Below, one piece after another: positions 54,401 through 56,871 of a DNA stretch of 64,000 bases (positions are counted from its first letter, which is position 1; each line of letters opens with the position of its first letter). The stretch is from NCBI RefSeq assembly GCF_014356525.2, contig NC_052510.1, forward strand, positions 14,990,778-15,054,777. The letters run 5' to 3'. Source of the DNA: Nilaparvata lugens. Taxonomy: Eukaryota; Arthropoda; Insecta; Hemiptera; Delphacidae. The translations under genes and the position numbers were made by a program. The notes under the pieces were generated by a model. That model was not told the DNA's origin and made no database searches. It saw only the letters and a list, made by a program, of their open reading frames with translations.

Positions 54401-56809
54401 AAAAAAATATTGTTTTTGAAGTTTTTTTACACAGGTCTAAATTTTCTTTGAAAAGCGATCTAGGAATATGAAAACCTGACAAACCGGATTCAATGATATA
54501 TGCTCATAGATATAATACTTTGAATATTTGGAACTACGATTGAAAGCGGATGAAAACTGATTGAAAAGCTGAGGAATACAAGTGAAATAATTTTTTGTGG
54601 TTTTATCTGTTCATTAATGATTAATGCGTTACAATCATCCTCAATTAGGCCAAAGTTGATTAAATAGAACTTTCATCCATAGGGCTTTGCAAGATTCAAC
54701 AAAGAGACTAGAGTCATCATGTAGGTTATATTGACTTCCACTTAATTTTTATGGTACATAAAATCCTTTTAGTTGAAGAGATTGGCAGTTTCCAGAAAGT
54801 TGGCATAGACGGTCTCTGGGTTCTTTCATACAGCCATATTGGAAATTGGACGACTGTCTATTAATTTTTATACTTTCCTAAACCTTGATAGCTAAACATT
54901 GATAAACCTAACTCATCAACTATATCTCTCAATTATTGATTTTAAAACGTAGATTTTATAAATGTCAATGGGAATTCTAATATTTAAATAACTTTATAAT
55001 ACTATTCAATAAATTTTGATATTTTAAATATATATCCTCATATACCTATTACTTATCAAAATAACATATGCAATCACTCCTCTAAAAATAACCTTCCATT
55101 AAGTATAAACTTCCATTAAATAAACTAAAAATAAACTTCTATTACAATACCAATTGTCTTGAACGATATTGTTATGGTTTTGCAAACTATGTTCGAATAT
55201 TCAAAGTTCCGGAATCCGAATAGTAATGAACGGGTCATTGTAATAATTTGATAACAAAACCGCATCGCGGTTATATTTGATCGGACCATGAAAACCAATC
55301 AGAGACTGCACTACAGAGGTCTCAATTACCCCTTTTATTGTACCTGTGGGTTCAATTGCAGTGTTGTTAAATGCAATGACTCATTGAGCCTATACAGTAA
55401 TTAATTAGCAATAATTTCTCCCTCAATAGCCTTCCTGTCATACAATAAACAATGAAATTCTCATCAGCTTTATATTTTGATTCCCATTTTCATTATCGAC
55501 TGTGAATTGGTAAATGAATTACTCTATTCTTGAAACTTATATTTGAGATCTCCAGTTGTACTCTTGTTACGTCTTATGTTCTTCACATTGTATTACAGTT
55601 TTTCTCTCTCCAATTTTGATAAGAAACGAGAATGGAGAAGCCGATAAATTTTCAAATCCCAAGTTCAAGAATCTGGAACCATTAACCTTCATATCTTCAG
55701 CAATTTGCTAAATTTGGGAGAGATAAGAAGATGCCAGAGAAAATCTCTTAAGATATTTGAGAGAGAGTATCTCAGATATTTCTGTTGAGCCTACTGTTCT
55801 CTCCAAATCATTATAACATACAGATAGATAGTAGATCTGATACAATTGAAGAGCTGATAGTGACTATAACTTTAATTTTAAGCATTTTGGGCCTGGACAC
55901 ACAGAGCGATCTGCTAATGGCGATCAGAGCGGTTTTATGAGTGTATCTATATCTACATTCTAGATAGTTCTTTTCTAGATAGATCTATTTCTTCCCAAGA
56001 CCGCTCTGATCGTGTCCAGGCCCTCAAAGATGGAAAGCATAAATATACAGGAGTTTTCAGACCAGTAGGCTTGAACCATTATTGTTTCAATGTTTTCATC
56101 CATTACGATCTGCTTTGTTAAATCAAGTTTTACTATCAACGACTTGCAGAAATTATGTAGAAAACGTGGAGAGTGGAAAAATATTCAATTTTACTCATTT
56201 TTGATCTAATTTACAAAATATTCACGCTTCATGTAGCATTAGGATCACTGTTGATCCTTAAGATCCAATGGATCCTGCATATATTAATCCAATGAATCCT
56301 ATAGAACTCATAGATCTCAGAATCCTATGGATCCTTAATGATAAGGAAACCTGATCCAGGCAGTGATTAGGAACATTTAAAATTTCACATTATTATATGG
56401 GCTTTCAACATCTTTAGAGCATTGCTTCAATGTAAAATCTTTTGATTTTATTTCATTATTCAGTAAATTGCAGTATTTTTCTTGAAAGTCTCGAAAAACT
56501 CCATTTGGAGGACATTTAATTCCAATCACCATTAAATTTTGAGAGCATTCCCCATAAAGTGAGTATGCCTATACATTTCTCATAATTATATGTTTTACAA
56601 TCAACACTATTAAAACCATTGCTTTAACCTAAAGACATCCTCCAATTCAAAAATGTAGCTACAAATGATTTTAAATTTACTGAAGCAAACTGACCGGTGC
56701 TGTGTGGTGAACTGGCCGAAGAGGCATAGCCGTCGTCCAAGTTGTGGTGAGGAACTGCGCTCTTGACAGTGATGACGGTTGTCTCCGTACTCACGCGTTC
56801 CTCCTCCAT
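318..56809 (-). CDS. Na+/Cl- dependent monoamine transporter (SLC6, dopamine/octopamine/noradrenaline branch), complete, 12 coding exons
   Basis: Plasma-membrane symporter that clears a catecholamine or phenolamine transmitter from the synapse, driven by Na+ and Cl-. Coding exons in transcript order: 56809-56695, 30213-30082, 28838-28608, 27522-27391, 24668-24461, 23240-22967, 20032-19804, 16033-15921, 6965-6825, 5130-4930, 2134-1967, 416-318. Joined by phase they give 680 residues. Visible signatures: RETW at 124-127; TM1 [13 protein letters not shown] with Asp143, the amine-binding aspartate of monoamine transporters; ELILGQ (181-186) in TM2; extracellular loop 2 with Cys244/Cys253 and sequons at Asn245 and Asn259; TM6 SVGAGFG (376-382); TM8 LGLDSG (473-478); a C-terminal HWLYV. 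Loop 4 and TM10-TM12 resemble vertebrate NET/DAT most closely. The N-terminal tail (about 130 residues) is longer than usual. The family call is very secure. Dopamine versus octopamine substrate is not decided by sequence alone, so no symbol is given. Exon 2 and its donor are the least certain part. Confidence 0.93.
432..587. repeat. Two tandem copies of a 78 bp unit
   Basis: The unit beginning AAACAAATGAATCACTAAGC occurs at 432 and again at 510 with few differences. It lies in intron 11 close to exon 12. The short open frame across it is a by-product of the repeat. Confidence 0.85.
940..1050 (+). mobile_element. 3' end of a retroelement with (TTCTA)n tail
   Basis: A GC-richer stretch (CTGCGCCCTAACTTCGCCCT) runs into AAATAAAGGCAGTCATTCTA and a TTCTA repeat. 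A similar tail follows a tRNA-like head at 52610-52690, so both may be SINE copies. Intron 11. Confidence 0.5.
1278..1480. repeat. Interspersed repeat starting AGAGTGTCCCAAAAG
   Basis: Sequence style (GTGTCCCAAAAGT..., followed by ACGAGATATTAGCCATTTTG) is that of non-autonomous insect transposons. A similarly styled element starts near 47082. Called by style only; ends not defined. Confidence 0.35.
1967..2134 (-). CDS. Transporter coding exon 11 (residues 593-648; TM11 end, TM12)
   Basis: Encodes [40 protein letters not shown] and the start of the cytoplasmic tail, TTPGSLSE. Phase 0 at both ends, donor GTAACC. Reading through the donor would add about 31 unrelated residues before a stop. Confidence 0.95.
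3175..3314. mobile_element. MITE, family B (copy 1)
   Basis: Inverted ends: TGCCGGTTGCAAAAAAGCCGG on the left against AACCGGCTTTTGTGCAACTG on the right, with GATTAAT-type inner arms. About 140 bp. A second copy is at 7907-8057. Confidence 0.8.
3390..4500 (+). mobile_element. 5'-truncated non-LTR retrotransposon (LINE), frameshifted reverse transcriptase C-terminus
   Basis: Translated pieces in shifting frames read [38 protein letters not shown] and [11 protein letters not shown], typical of the C-terminal end of Jockey/CR1-type LINE reverse transcriptases. The coding part ends about 4030. The 3' UTR ends with AATAAA at 4471-4476 and a TTCA repeat (4477-4499). Frameshifts and stops mean it is dead. 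The UTR carries a 124 bp tandem duplication. Confidence 0.85.
4141..4388 (+). repeat. 124 bp tandem duplication inside the LINE 3' UTR
   Basis: The block starting CTTCCTTTTGCCGGTGTTTT at 4141 is repeated from 4265 with only scattered differences. Confidence 0.92.
4621..4842. mobile_element. MITE, family A (GGTGCGTACAG ends), diverged copy
   Basis: Left end GGTGCGTACAGGCTTGAGCG, inner arms around ATCAGCTGATGC and ATCAGCAGATGAAAAG, and a right end with GTTCGTGGCGCTTAAGTC then degenerate ACGCACGC. Related copies lie at 21.67, 22.34, 30.64 and 34.4/35.1 kb. Confidence 0.7.
4930..5130 (-). CDS. Transporter coding exon 10 (residues 526-592; TM10, TM11 start)
   Basis: Encodes [40 protein letters not shown] and [20 protein letters not shown]. 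This is the most NET/DAT-like block of the protein. Phase 0 at both ends; acceptor TTGTGTTGTAG, donor GTCAGT. GC content is markedly higher than in the flanking introns. Confidence 0.95.
5131..6824 (-). other. Transporter intron 9
   Basis: Holds a weak inverted pair (CGTTTGTGCGTA near 5332 and TACGCACAAACGA near 5622) and the 6.07-6.85 kb tandem duplication. No coding sequence seen between. Confidence 0.85.
6066..6855 (-). repeat. About 420 bp tandem duplication including the 3' end of transporter exon 9
   Basis: Copy one (about 6066-6448) and copy two (about 6489-6855) share AAACGGCTCTACAGTT, GCGGGCTCCTT, TTTACATTCACTGTCAATTA, GGAACCCTCTGTTCATATCC and, at the end, AATTACCGGAGTGACGTTAA. In copy two that last block is the real exon 9 end plus donor; in copy one it is an orphan with a 3-base gap (ATTGCAAC versus ATAGTTGCAAC). 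Confidence 0.9.
6825..6965 (-). CDS. Transporter coding exon 9 (residues 479-525; TM8 end, TM9)
   Basis: Encodes [18 protein letters not shown], then TM9 ([20 protein letters not shown]). Acceptor TTTTTTGTTGCAG; the donor GTAATT is weaker than its neighbours. The last about 25 bases and the donor are repeated in the intron at about 6420-6448. Confidence 0.94.
7180..7398 (-). repeat. Dispersed repeat, CTAGCAGGTAACCCGTGC family
   Basis: On the minus strand it starts CTAGCAGGTAACATGTGTTC and contains CATCACG-type and AAGTTATTCA-like blocks shared with 11880-12117, 38685-38885, 38903-39110 and 43560-43690. Class unknown to me; it is an abundant interspersed element. Confidence 0.65.
7907..8057. 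mobile_element. MITE, family B (copy 2)
   Basis: Left TGCCAGTTGCCCAAAAGCCG, right AAATTTAACCGAGTGCTATG then CAACCGGGCC, inner arms GATTAATATCATGAGAGCC and GATTCTCGTGGAATTAATC. Same family as 3175-3314. Confidence 0.8.
8165..8345 (-). repeat. Family C repeat fragment
   Basis: Shares GATATCAATGTGCGGTTTT, GACCACCTTCC-like, CCAAGATGACGGACCA and CCTACTGTC-ATTATCCTTGT blocks with 20990-21430 and with the large palindrome at 36.4-37.9 kb. Confidence 0.7.
10425..10545 (+). repeat. (TTC)n microsatellite
   Basis: About 120 bases of TTC/CTT with few interruptions. The poly-Leu and poly-Ser open frames over it are artefacts. Confidence 0.95.
10650..11662 (+). mobile_element. Interspersed element starting CTAGCTTACCCAGCGAACTT
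   Basis: The left end matches the element at 49084 (CTAGCTGGCCCGGCGAACTT). The right end has AAACAAACACACAATCAGAC followed by a TTTTTTATAAATAGAT-type terminus, also seen at about 49890-49905. Class not recognised. It contains an AT microsatellite. Confidence 0.55.
11093..11175. repeat. (AT)n microsatellite
   Basis: About 80 bases of near-perfect TA repeat, self-complementary. Confidence 0.95.
11880..12117 (-). repeat. Dispersed repeat, CTAGCAGGTAACCCGTGC family
   Basis: On the minus strand starts CTAGCAAGAACCCGTGCTTC and contains the CATCACG block; same family as 7180-7398. Confidence 0.65.
13370..13476 (+). mobile_element. Probable LINE 3' tail
   Basis: AATAAAAACATTTTGAATTT followed by TTGAATTTGAAT repeats, the same kind of tail as at 17634-17660. 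No coding part recognised upstream. Confidence 0.5.
13546..14484 (+). CDS. S1-family serine protease homologue, catalytically inactive, snake-like
   Basis: A 312-residue open frame lying antisense in transporter intron 8. The N-terminal part (KCAEYSKL, then NECN) and [10 protein letters not shown] resemble the region before and at the start of the protease domain of insect snake/venom-type proteases. The trypsin fold follows: [18 protein letters not shown] with Gln113 in place of the catalytic His, NDVSLLEL keeping Asp163, CVGDAGAPL with Ala256 in place of the catalytic Ser, and a [11 protein letters not shown] end. The Arg-Ile-Val-Gly-Gly activation site is not recognisable. It is therefore a serine protease homologue, probably secreted; such proteins can act as cofactors in clip-protease cascades (family knowledge). 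No signal peptide follows the first ATG. An acceptor-like tract ending at 13606 suggests that 13607-14484 is a last exon with upstream exons I could not find; alternatively it is an intronless retrocopy. Confidence 0.8.
   Translation: MQAPMYIVTGLQYYYKFFQTGELSSISENSSSGKLSVGHRAAVKCAEYSKLAKTENNECNSNILDPSNYKNRKWNYTAKLGEFPHMVILSEKEDGYRCAGTLVSERFVLSVAQCAKLFMDNATVWARIGVVERYQPNKPQAVAIKIRRSFIHPNFTADPLANDVSLLELERECQFDDLKRPACLNTETDVSNSSLFVSGYGIKHTLIERASPVLLKTRIELKNKINSTTLEEIPDGPMFLAAGSVQGMKAPCVGDAGAPLAMAANCNHKVVGLASSGRIGSEVLCARYPSDYARVSNYIEWIENIVWPNPTN
13584..13606 (+). promoter_or_regulatory. Candidate splice acceptor for the protease homologue
   Basis: The tract TACAAATTTTTCCAAACAG stands just before GTGAACTGAGC. 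Splicing here would replace the unconvincing first 20 residues of the open frame with an upstream exon, possibly carrying a signal peptide. Confidence 0.4.
14735..15125. repeat. Inverted-repeat element, possible MITE
   Basis: CTCATTATCATCCGCCTTAC and CATGTGGGC on the left are mirrored by GCCCACATGAGCTC and GGGTGATAATGAGAG on the right. A related right-hand block recurs at 39290-39435. Directly downstream of the protease homologue. Confidence 0.5.
15921..16033 (-). CDS. Transporter coding exon 8 (residues 441-478; loop 4 and TM8 start)
   Basis: Encodes [18 protein letters not shown] and [13 protein letters not shown]. It contributes Asp476 and Ser477, equivalent to the TM8 sodium-2 site, and an unusual Gly478 where human NET and the fly transporter have Ser. 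Phase 1 in, phase 0 out (GTTAGT donor). Confidence 0.94.
16410..17660 (+). mobile_element. 5'-truncated LINE, degraded reverse transcriptase C-terminus
   Basis: Reads [40 protein letters not shown] and [11 protein letters not shown], then a frameshift at an A-run near 16768 into a second frame ending about 17013. A 3' UTR with AATAAATGAATTTGAATTTG closes it. Same broad LINE type as 3390-4500 but not a recent copy of it. Confidence 0.82.
17757..17830 (+). mobile_element. LINE 3' tail fragment
   Basis: GCAGTAACATATATTTG...TTTTTTGTATTTTG...GACAAATG parallels the end of the LINE at 3390-4500 (GCAGTAGCATATACC...). Confidence 0.45.
18195..18960. repeat. Interspersed repeat with AGCCCCGAAAGAATTTTTCT
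   Basis: A long GC-variable block with CACCCCCAAAACCCCCAAAA and a gag of homopolymers. Part (AACGGGTGATTCTCATAGAA) recurs near 47728, so it is a dispersed element. No coding frame recognised. Confidence 0.45.
19804..20032 (-). CDS. Transporter coding exon 7 (residues 365-441; TM6, TM7)
   Basis: Encodes [19 protein letters not shown] (TM6, part of the central site and chloride site), then [17 protein letters not shown]7 and the [11 protein letters not shown] loop. Phase 0 in, phase 1 out (GTCAGT donor). Acceptor TTGTACAG. The reverse frames give long open stretches that are shadows of this exon. Confidence 0.95.
20990..21230 (-). repeat. Family C repeat fragment
   Basis: GAGATATCAATGTGCGATTT, TCGAAATCA, CCTATGACCACCTTCC and CTGTTAAATTATTCTTGTAG blocks shared with 8165-8345 and 36.4-37.9 kb. 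Confidence 0.7.
21185..21545. repeat. Two tandem copies, about 180 bp
   Basis: GTCAAATTATTCTTGTA, TTTTTCACCAATC, CATAGTCAGTGACTGAAACA and GGAATTATAATTCCCAT occur twice in order. The second copy is slightly longer. Confidence 0.8.
21668..21837. mobile_element. MITE, family A, well-preserved copy
   Basis: About 170 bp and nearly palindromic: AAAGGTGCGTACAGATATAC on the left, ATCTGTACGCACCTTT on the right, inner arms CAATTCACTTTTAATCAGCT and AGCTGATTGAAAGTGAATTG. Confidence 0.88.
22336..22487. mobile_element. MITE, family A, diverged copy
   Basis: GTGTACAGACTTTCGCGCCA on the left, GGTGCACAAGTCTGAACGC on the right, with the same TCAGCTGATGAAAAGTG-type inner arms. Confidence 0.7.
22660..22866 (-). 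pseudogene. LINE reverse-transcriptase C-terminal fragment
   Basis: On the minus strand the frame from about 22866 to the stop at 22703-22701 reads [27 protein letters not shown], a TGA stop (22766-22764), then [15 protein letters not shown] and the terminal stop. This resembles the very end of RTE/R1-like LINE polymerases. The internal TGA could come from a C-to-T change in a CGA codon. The AT/ACT microsatellite at 22660-22695 would be the 3' tail. Confidence 0.7.
22967..23240 (-). CDS. Transporter coding exon 6 (residues 273-364; TM4, TM5, loop)
   Basis: Starts [20 protein letters not shown], followed by TM4, the family hallmark [20 protein letters not shown]5 and [12 protein letters not shown]. 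Ends ...LKETQ with a standard GTAAGC donor in phase 0. Acceptor TTGGTTGCAG. Matches the SLC6 monoamine branch throughout. Confidence 0.95.
23291..23765 (+). mobile_element. tRNA-derived SINE, interrupted
   Basis: Pol III box A-like TGGTCTAGTGGATAGAGTGC (from 23299) and box B-like GTTCAAACCC (23561-23570) are present but separated by a 221 bp insertion. The body continues through CACGCCTGTGTTATCGGACG to an AT-rich end near 23765. Not a functional tRNA gene: with the insertion removed, the 3' half lacks an acceptor stem. Confidence 0.82.
23331..23551. mobile_element. MITE inserted in the SINE between box A and box B
   Basis: Ends CTATAGTGAGGTCCACGTTA and its inverse TAACATGGACCTCACTATAG form about 25 bp terminal inverted repeats with one or two mismatches. 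The interior is unrelated to the other MITE families here. Confidence 0.88.
23988..24454. repeat. Three tandem copies of a 155 bp unit, ending in (GT)n
   Basis: Each unit has TTGAAATT-like, TCCCACTCTGTACAATGA-like, TTGCCCATTTATATCAATAA, AGAAAATCAGTT and a TGTGTG block (starts near 23988, 24143, 24302). The last copy ends in a GT run (24436-24454). Confidence 0.85.
24461..24668 (-). CDS. Transporter coding exon 5 (residues 204-272; TM3 and extracellular loop 2)
   Basis: Encodes [20 protein letters not shown] (TM3), then the large extracellular loop with [16 protein letters not shown], giving Cys244 and Cys253 for the family disulphide and sequons N245NT and N259AS. The loop is of NET type but somewhat shorter. 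Acceptor TTGTGTTGGCAG; donor GTCAGT in phase 2 (CA|T, His273). The donor is followed at once by an AC-dinucleotide tract. Confidence 0.95.
24705..25036. repeat. Four tandem copies of an 86 bp unit beside exon 5
   Basis: TTAATGTATCTTTCCATAAG...CAACAGATGCTCTTCTGTATC...GTGTTGCATCCGAAAAGATA starts at 24705, 24791, 24877 and 24955 (spacings 86, 86, 78). Its short open frames are repeat artefacts. Confidence 0.93.
25914..26638 (+). mobile_element. Fold-back mariner relic with broken transposase C-terminus
   Basis: 725 bp between TA dinucleotides (25912-25913, 26639-26640). Ends CAGTGTCTGTATAATAAGTA and the inverse of CAGGGTCTGTATAATAAGTA match with one mismatch. The right part encodes mariner signatures: HHDNAPWHT in one frame, then [19 protein letters not shown] to the stop in another. 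The left 226 bp (25914-26139) is an inverted copy of the right 222 bp (26417-26638), replacing the normal 5' part of the element. Non-autonomous and dead. Confidence 0.9.
27391..27522 (-). CDS. Transporter coding exon 4 (residues 160-203; TM1b end, TM2, intracellular loop 1)
   Basis: Encodes [20 protein letters not shown], then [10 protein letters not shown] and VWRICPLFK. This aligns residue for residue with vertebrate NET in this stretch. The acceptor is TTATTATTACAG. The exon ends AAAG and the intron starts GCAAGT, a second GC donor, again splitting a Gly codon. It completes Gly160 from exon 3 and gives the first base of Gly204. Confidence 0.95.
27523..28607 (-). other. Transporter intron 3 (GC-AG)
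   Basis: Begins GCAAGT at 28607 and ends TTATTATTACAG at 27523. About two thirds is the tandem pair at 27684-28390. Confidence 0.9.
27684..28390. repeat. Two tandem diverged copies, about 310 bp each, 394 bp apart
   Basis: GGCTGTTCAAAAGGCTAAAC at 27687 and GGCTGTGCAAAAGGCTAGAA at 28079 begin parallel blocks sharing TTTTTCAAAGTTTTACGAT, AGTTTTCTCAGGAA, CTACTTTTTGAGATATG-like and GCGCCTGAAGTTT. Confidence 0.85.
28608..28838 (-). CDS. Transporter coding exon 3 (residues 84-159; Gly-rich tail, RETW, TM1)
   Basis: The first 40 residues are Gly-rich (six consecutive Gly near residues 95-100), then RETW at 124-127 and TM1 with [15 protein letters not shown] and [14 protein letters not shown]. Asp143 is the amine-contacting residue. 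The exon stops one base into a Gly codon and the intron begins GCAAGT, a GC donor. Splicing at the nearest GT, three bases further into the sequence (28604-28603), would break the frame. TM1 identity is unambiguous. Confidence 0.95.
28839..30081 (-). other. Transporter intron 2
   Basis: Carries the cluster of three family D hairpin MITEs (28905-29480). The part 29490-30080 has no visible features. Confidence 0.75.
28905..29480. mobile_element. Cluster of three family D hairpin MITEs
   Basis: Three copies (about 28915-29075, 29085-29250 and 29320-29480). Each has ends of type CATCGATTTTTGGACGTACG with TTTTTTGCCGTCCTTAT, mirrored by ATAAAGACGGCAAAAAATCG and GTACGTCCAAAAAATCGATG. Insides share CACATTATACTGAACTTAGC or a diverged form. 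Confidence 0.85.
30082..30213 (-). CDS. Transporter coding exon 2 (residues 39-83, N-terminal tail)
   Basis: A pyrimidine-rich acceptor (TTTGTGTTTGCAG) precedes a basic then Ser/Asp-rich stretch ([16 protein letters not shown] ... STSSDDSDN). Phase-1 entry matches exon 1. I place the donor at GTAGGT (30081-30076), giving an Arg codon across the junction with exon 3; an alternative phase-1 donor, GTGACA, lies a few codons earlier. It is the cytoplasmic tail, with possible phosphorylation sites in the Ser/Asp cluster. Confidence 0.68.
30643..30808. mobile_element. MITE, family A, well-preserved copy
   Basis: AAGGTGCGTACAGATTTACG to ATATCTGTACGCACCTTT, with CAATTCACTTTTAATCAGCT and CAGCTGATTAAAAGTGAATT inside. 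Closest partner of 21668-21837. Confidence 0.88.
30837..31660 (+). mobile_element. Two adjacent elements of the CTAGCCGTCAGGCTCGCTTC family
   Basis: ACTAGCCGTCAGGCTCGCTT begins at about 30837 and again at 31435. The first copy holds 2.5 tandem units of about 140 bp (GGAAAAACGC..., GGCGTATCTTTG) and ends GCCATTTCACTTTTATATAG. The second is shorter. Class not recognised. Confidence 0.7.
32278..32509. mobile_element. MITE with repeated CACGTG palindromes
   Basis: 232 bp. Left GAGCCACAGATGGCGACTAC and right GTAGTCGCCATCCGTGGCTC are inverted copies (24 of 25 with the adjacent bases). The interior is a 50 bp unit in about 3.5 copies (starts 32317, 32367, 32417). Two units carry the perfect palindrome GTAACACGTGTTAC (32346-32359, 32396-32409); a third has one change. 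Confidence 0.88.
34420..35135. mobile_element. MITE, family A, split by a roughly 560 bp insertion
   Basis: The left half (34420-34505: AAACACGCACATATCCCTTT, CATCAGCAGATTATCTCTGT) and right half (35069-35135: TTGATGAAAAGTGGAATGCG, GAAGTCTGTATGCACCTTTT) belong to one family A copy. The inserted DNA contains a block (ACATACCTGTCAAATTTCAT) that is repeat-like. Confidence 0.6.
36400..37860. repeat. 1.45 kb composite palindrome of family C units
   Basis: Two direct units (from about 36410 and 36700) face three inverted units ending near 37330, 37560 and 37848, around a centre at about 36965-37060. The outer ends mirror each other: GTGAAAAGTCCGAGAACGGC and GCCGTTCTCGGACTTTTCAC. Shared inner blocks: ATCTGGTCCGCCATCTTGGA, ACCGCACATCGATATCTCAA. 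Confidence 0.9.
38685..39110 (+). repeat. Two tandem copies of the CTAGCAGGTAACCCGTGC family
   Basis: CTAGCAGGTAACCCGTGCTC begins near 38688 and 38905. Both end GAATTTCCTATCCCCTAAGT. Other members at 7180, 11880 and 43560. Confidence 0.8.
39540..40020 (+). repeat. Pyrimidine-rich low-complexity stretch
   Basis: Long runs of TTC/CTC with short interruptions. Hydrophobic open frames here are composition artefacts. Confidence 0.6.
42553..42641. repeat. Short hairpin element
   Basis: CCTGGTTCCTGGGACACCTT faces AAGGTGCTAGAAACCGGGGAC across 50 bases that are themselves partly palindromic (AAATCTAATAAACCTATAGA). Confidence 0.6.
42700..42930 (+). mobile_element. Probable LINE 3' UTR and tail
   Basis: T-rich sequence ending GTTGAAATTTGAATAAATAG, resembling the tails at 13476 and 17660. 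No coding part identified. Confidence 0.4.
43560..43690 (+). repeat. Partial copy of the CTAGCAGGTAACCCGTGC family
   Basis: Contains CAAGATGATGCGTCAATTGT and GAATTTCCTATCC in the order seen at 38685-39110, without the start. Confidence 0.6.
44280..44530. other. CpG-richer patch
   Basis: TGAGCGCGCGCTTAGGGG and AAGCGGCGCGGCGCGACTTC stand out from AT-rich surroundings. No coding frame with recognisable content; possibly regulatory or an old unique sequence. Confidence 0.3.
45551..46201 (+). repeat. About 650 bp polypurine tract, (GGA)n-rich
   Basis: Almost uninterrupted G/A, with long GGA runs near 45820-45850 and 46005-46050. The reverse strand gives Pro/Ser-rich open frames of up to 229 codons that are composition artefacts. 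Confidence 0.95.
46621..46960 (+). repeat. About 340 bp polypyrimidine tract
   Basis: Mostly TCC/TTC/CTC on the same strand as, and 420 bp after, the polypurine tract. Confidence 0.9.
47082..47500. repeat. Interspersed repeat starting ACAGGGCGTCCCAGATAAGG
   Basis: The left part has the style of an insect non-autonomous transposon (GGCGTCCCAG..., TTTTCGAGATATATAG). Ends not defined. Confidence 0.35.
48480..48740. promoter_or_regulatory. CpG-rich patch, possible promoter or non-coding exon
   Basis: TAACTGAACGCGGTGAGATA, GCGCGACGCGACGCC and a run of GTACGCACGAATACGCACGA are unusual for this AT-rich intron. No TATA box or initiator could be fixed. Confidence 0.25.
49084..49905 (+). mobile_element. 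Interspersed element starting CTAGCTGGCCCGGCGAACTT
   Basis: Same left end type as 10650 and a TTTTATTTATATAGAT right end. Part of its 3' half lies in the 49.57/50.83 kb direct duplication. Confidence 0.6.
49572..50125 (+). repeat. Direct duplication, copy 1 (about 550 bp)
   Basis: Very similar to 50831-51385 at an offset of about 1260. Both contain a corresponding short open frame (88 and 81 codons; [17 protein letters not shown] in both) with no recognisable domain. Confidence 0.93.
50130..50500 (+). repeat. Tandem units of about 45 bp between the duplicates
   Basis: CAGTATAGCATTAGATGTAG and ATATGGATTCACTTCAATCT recur about seven times with internal decay. Confidence 0.85.
50500..50800 (+). 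repeat. Purine/pyrimidine-rich tandem units, about 85-90 bp
   Basis: CATCCCCCTCACCTCCACTG, GGGGAAGGGGAAATCTATTT and GAGAGAGAGATATAT blocks occur two to three times, ending in G-rich sequence. Confidence 0.75.
50831..51385 (+). repeat. Direct duplication, copy 2
   Basis: Partner of 49572-50125; begins CGTACCGTGGCATTATTATT and ends near AAGTGTCAAAATAAG. Confidence 0.93.
52288..52448. mobile_element. Hairpin MITE
   Basis: GCTCACAGGGATAAAAATAA, then CTTCCATAAGCAGCTACGGG, then AATGCGGAATC, faced by ATTCCCAATTCCGCGTTCCC, AAGTGGAAGCTACTATTGTC and CCTGTGTGC. Confidence 0.75.
52610..52690 (+). mobile_element. Possible tRNA-derived SINE fragment
   Basis: Box A-like CCGTGGTTAAGTGGTAGAGA near 52615, then CCAAACTTCGCCTCATC and a CATTCTATTCTATT tail, the tail also seen at 1035-1050. 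No convincing box B. Confidence 0.45.
55885..56025. repeat. Hairpin element, about 140 bp
   Basis: GGGCCTGGACACACAGAGCG and GCGATCAGAGCGGTTTTATG face CAAGACCGCTCTGATCGTGT and CCAGGCCC. Confidence 0.7.
56695..56809 (-). CDS. Transporter coding exon 1 (residues 1-38 plus one base)
   Basis: Starts at the ATG 56809-56807 ([11 protein letters not shown]...) and ends ...SSPHST plus one base of a Gly codon before a good GTCAGT donor (56694-56689). The phase-1 junction joins exon 2 cleanly. This is the cytoplasmic, Ser/Thr-rich N-terminal tail with no known domain. The exon may begin at a candidate acceptor ending at 56872, making 56871-56810 5' UTR. Identity rests on phase, donor quality and strand, not on homology. 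Confidence 0.72.
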
Positions 56810-56871
56810 CACAGCTCCCCTCCTCACGCCTCCTCGCCTCACTCACGTCTCCTCACGCCTTCAATATGCAT
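56810..56871 (-). promoter_or_regulatory. Candidate 5' UTR of transporter exon 1 with a short upstream ORF
   Basis: A plausible acceptor (GGTTGATTCCAG) ends at 56872. The segment after it begins with ATG and reads MHIEGVRRRE then stop, all before the main ATG at 56809. It is rich in GTGAG motifs that look like splice donors. Confidence 0.4.

Larger units (their letters stand above)
30214..56694 (-). other. Transporter intron 1, about 26.5 kb
   Basis: Separates the two N-terminal tail exons. No second gene with recognisable protein domains was found inside on either strand. Repeats and low-complexity tracts listed separately fill much of it. Stretches in which I see only AT-rich DNA: 32520-34400, 35140-36390, 37880-38680, 41000-42540, 42940-43550, 44600-45540, 47500-48480, 51400-52280 and 52700-55880. 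Confidence 0.65.
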
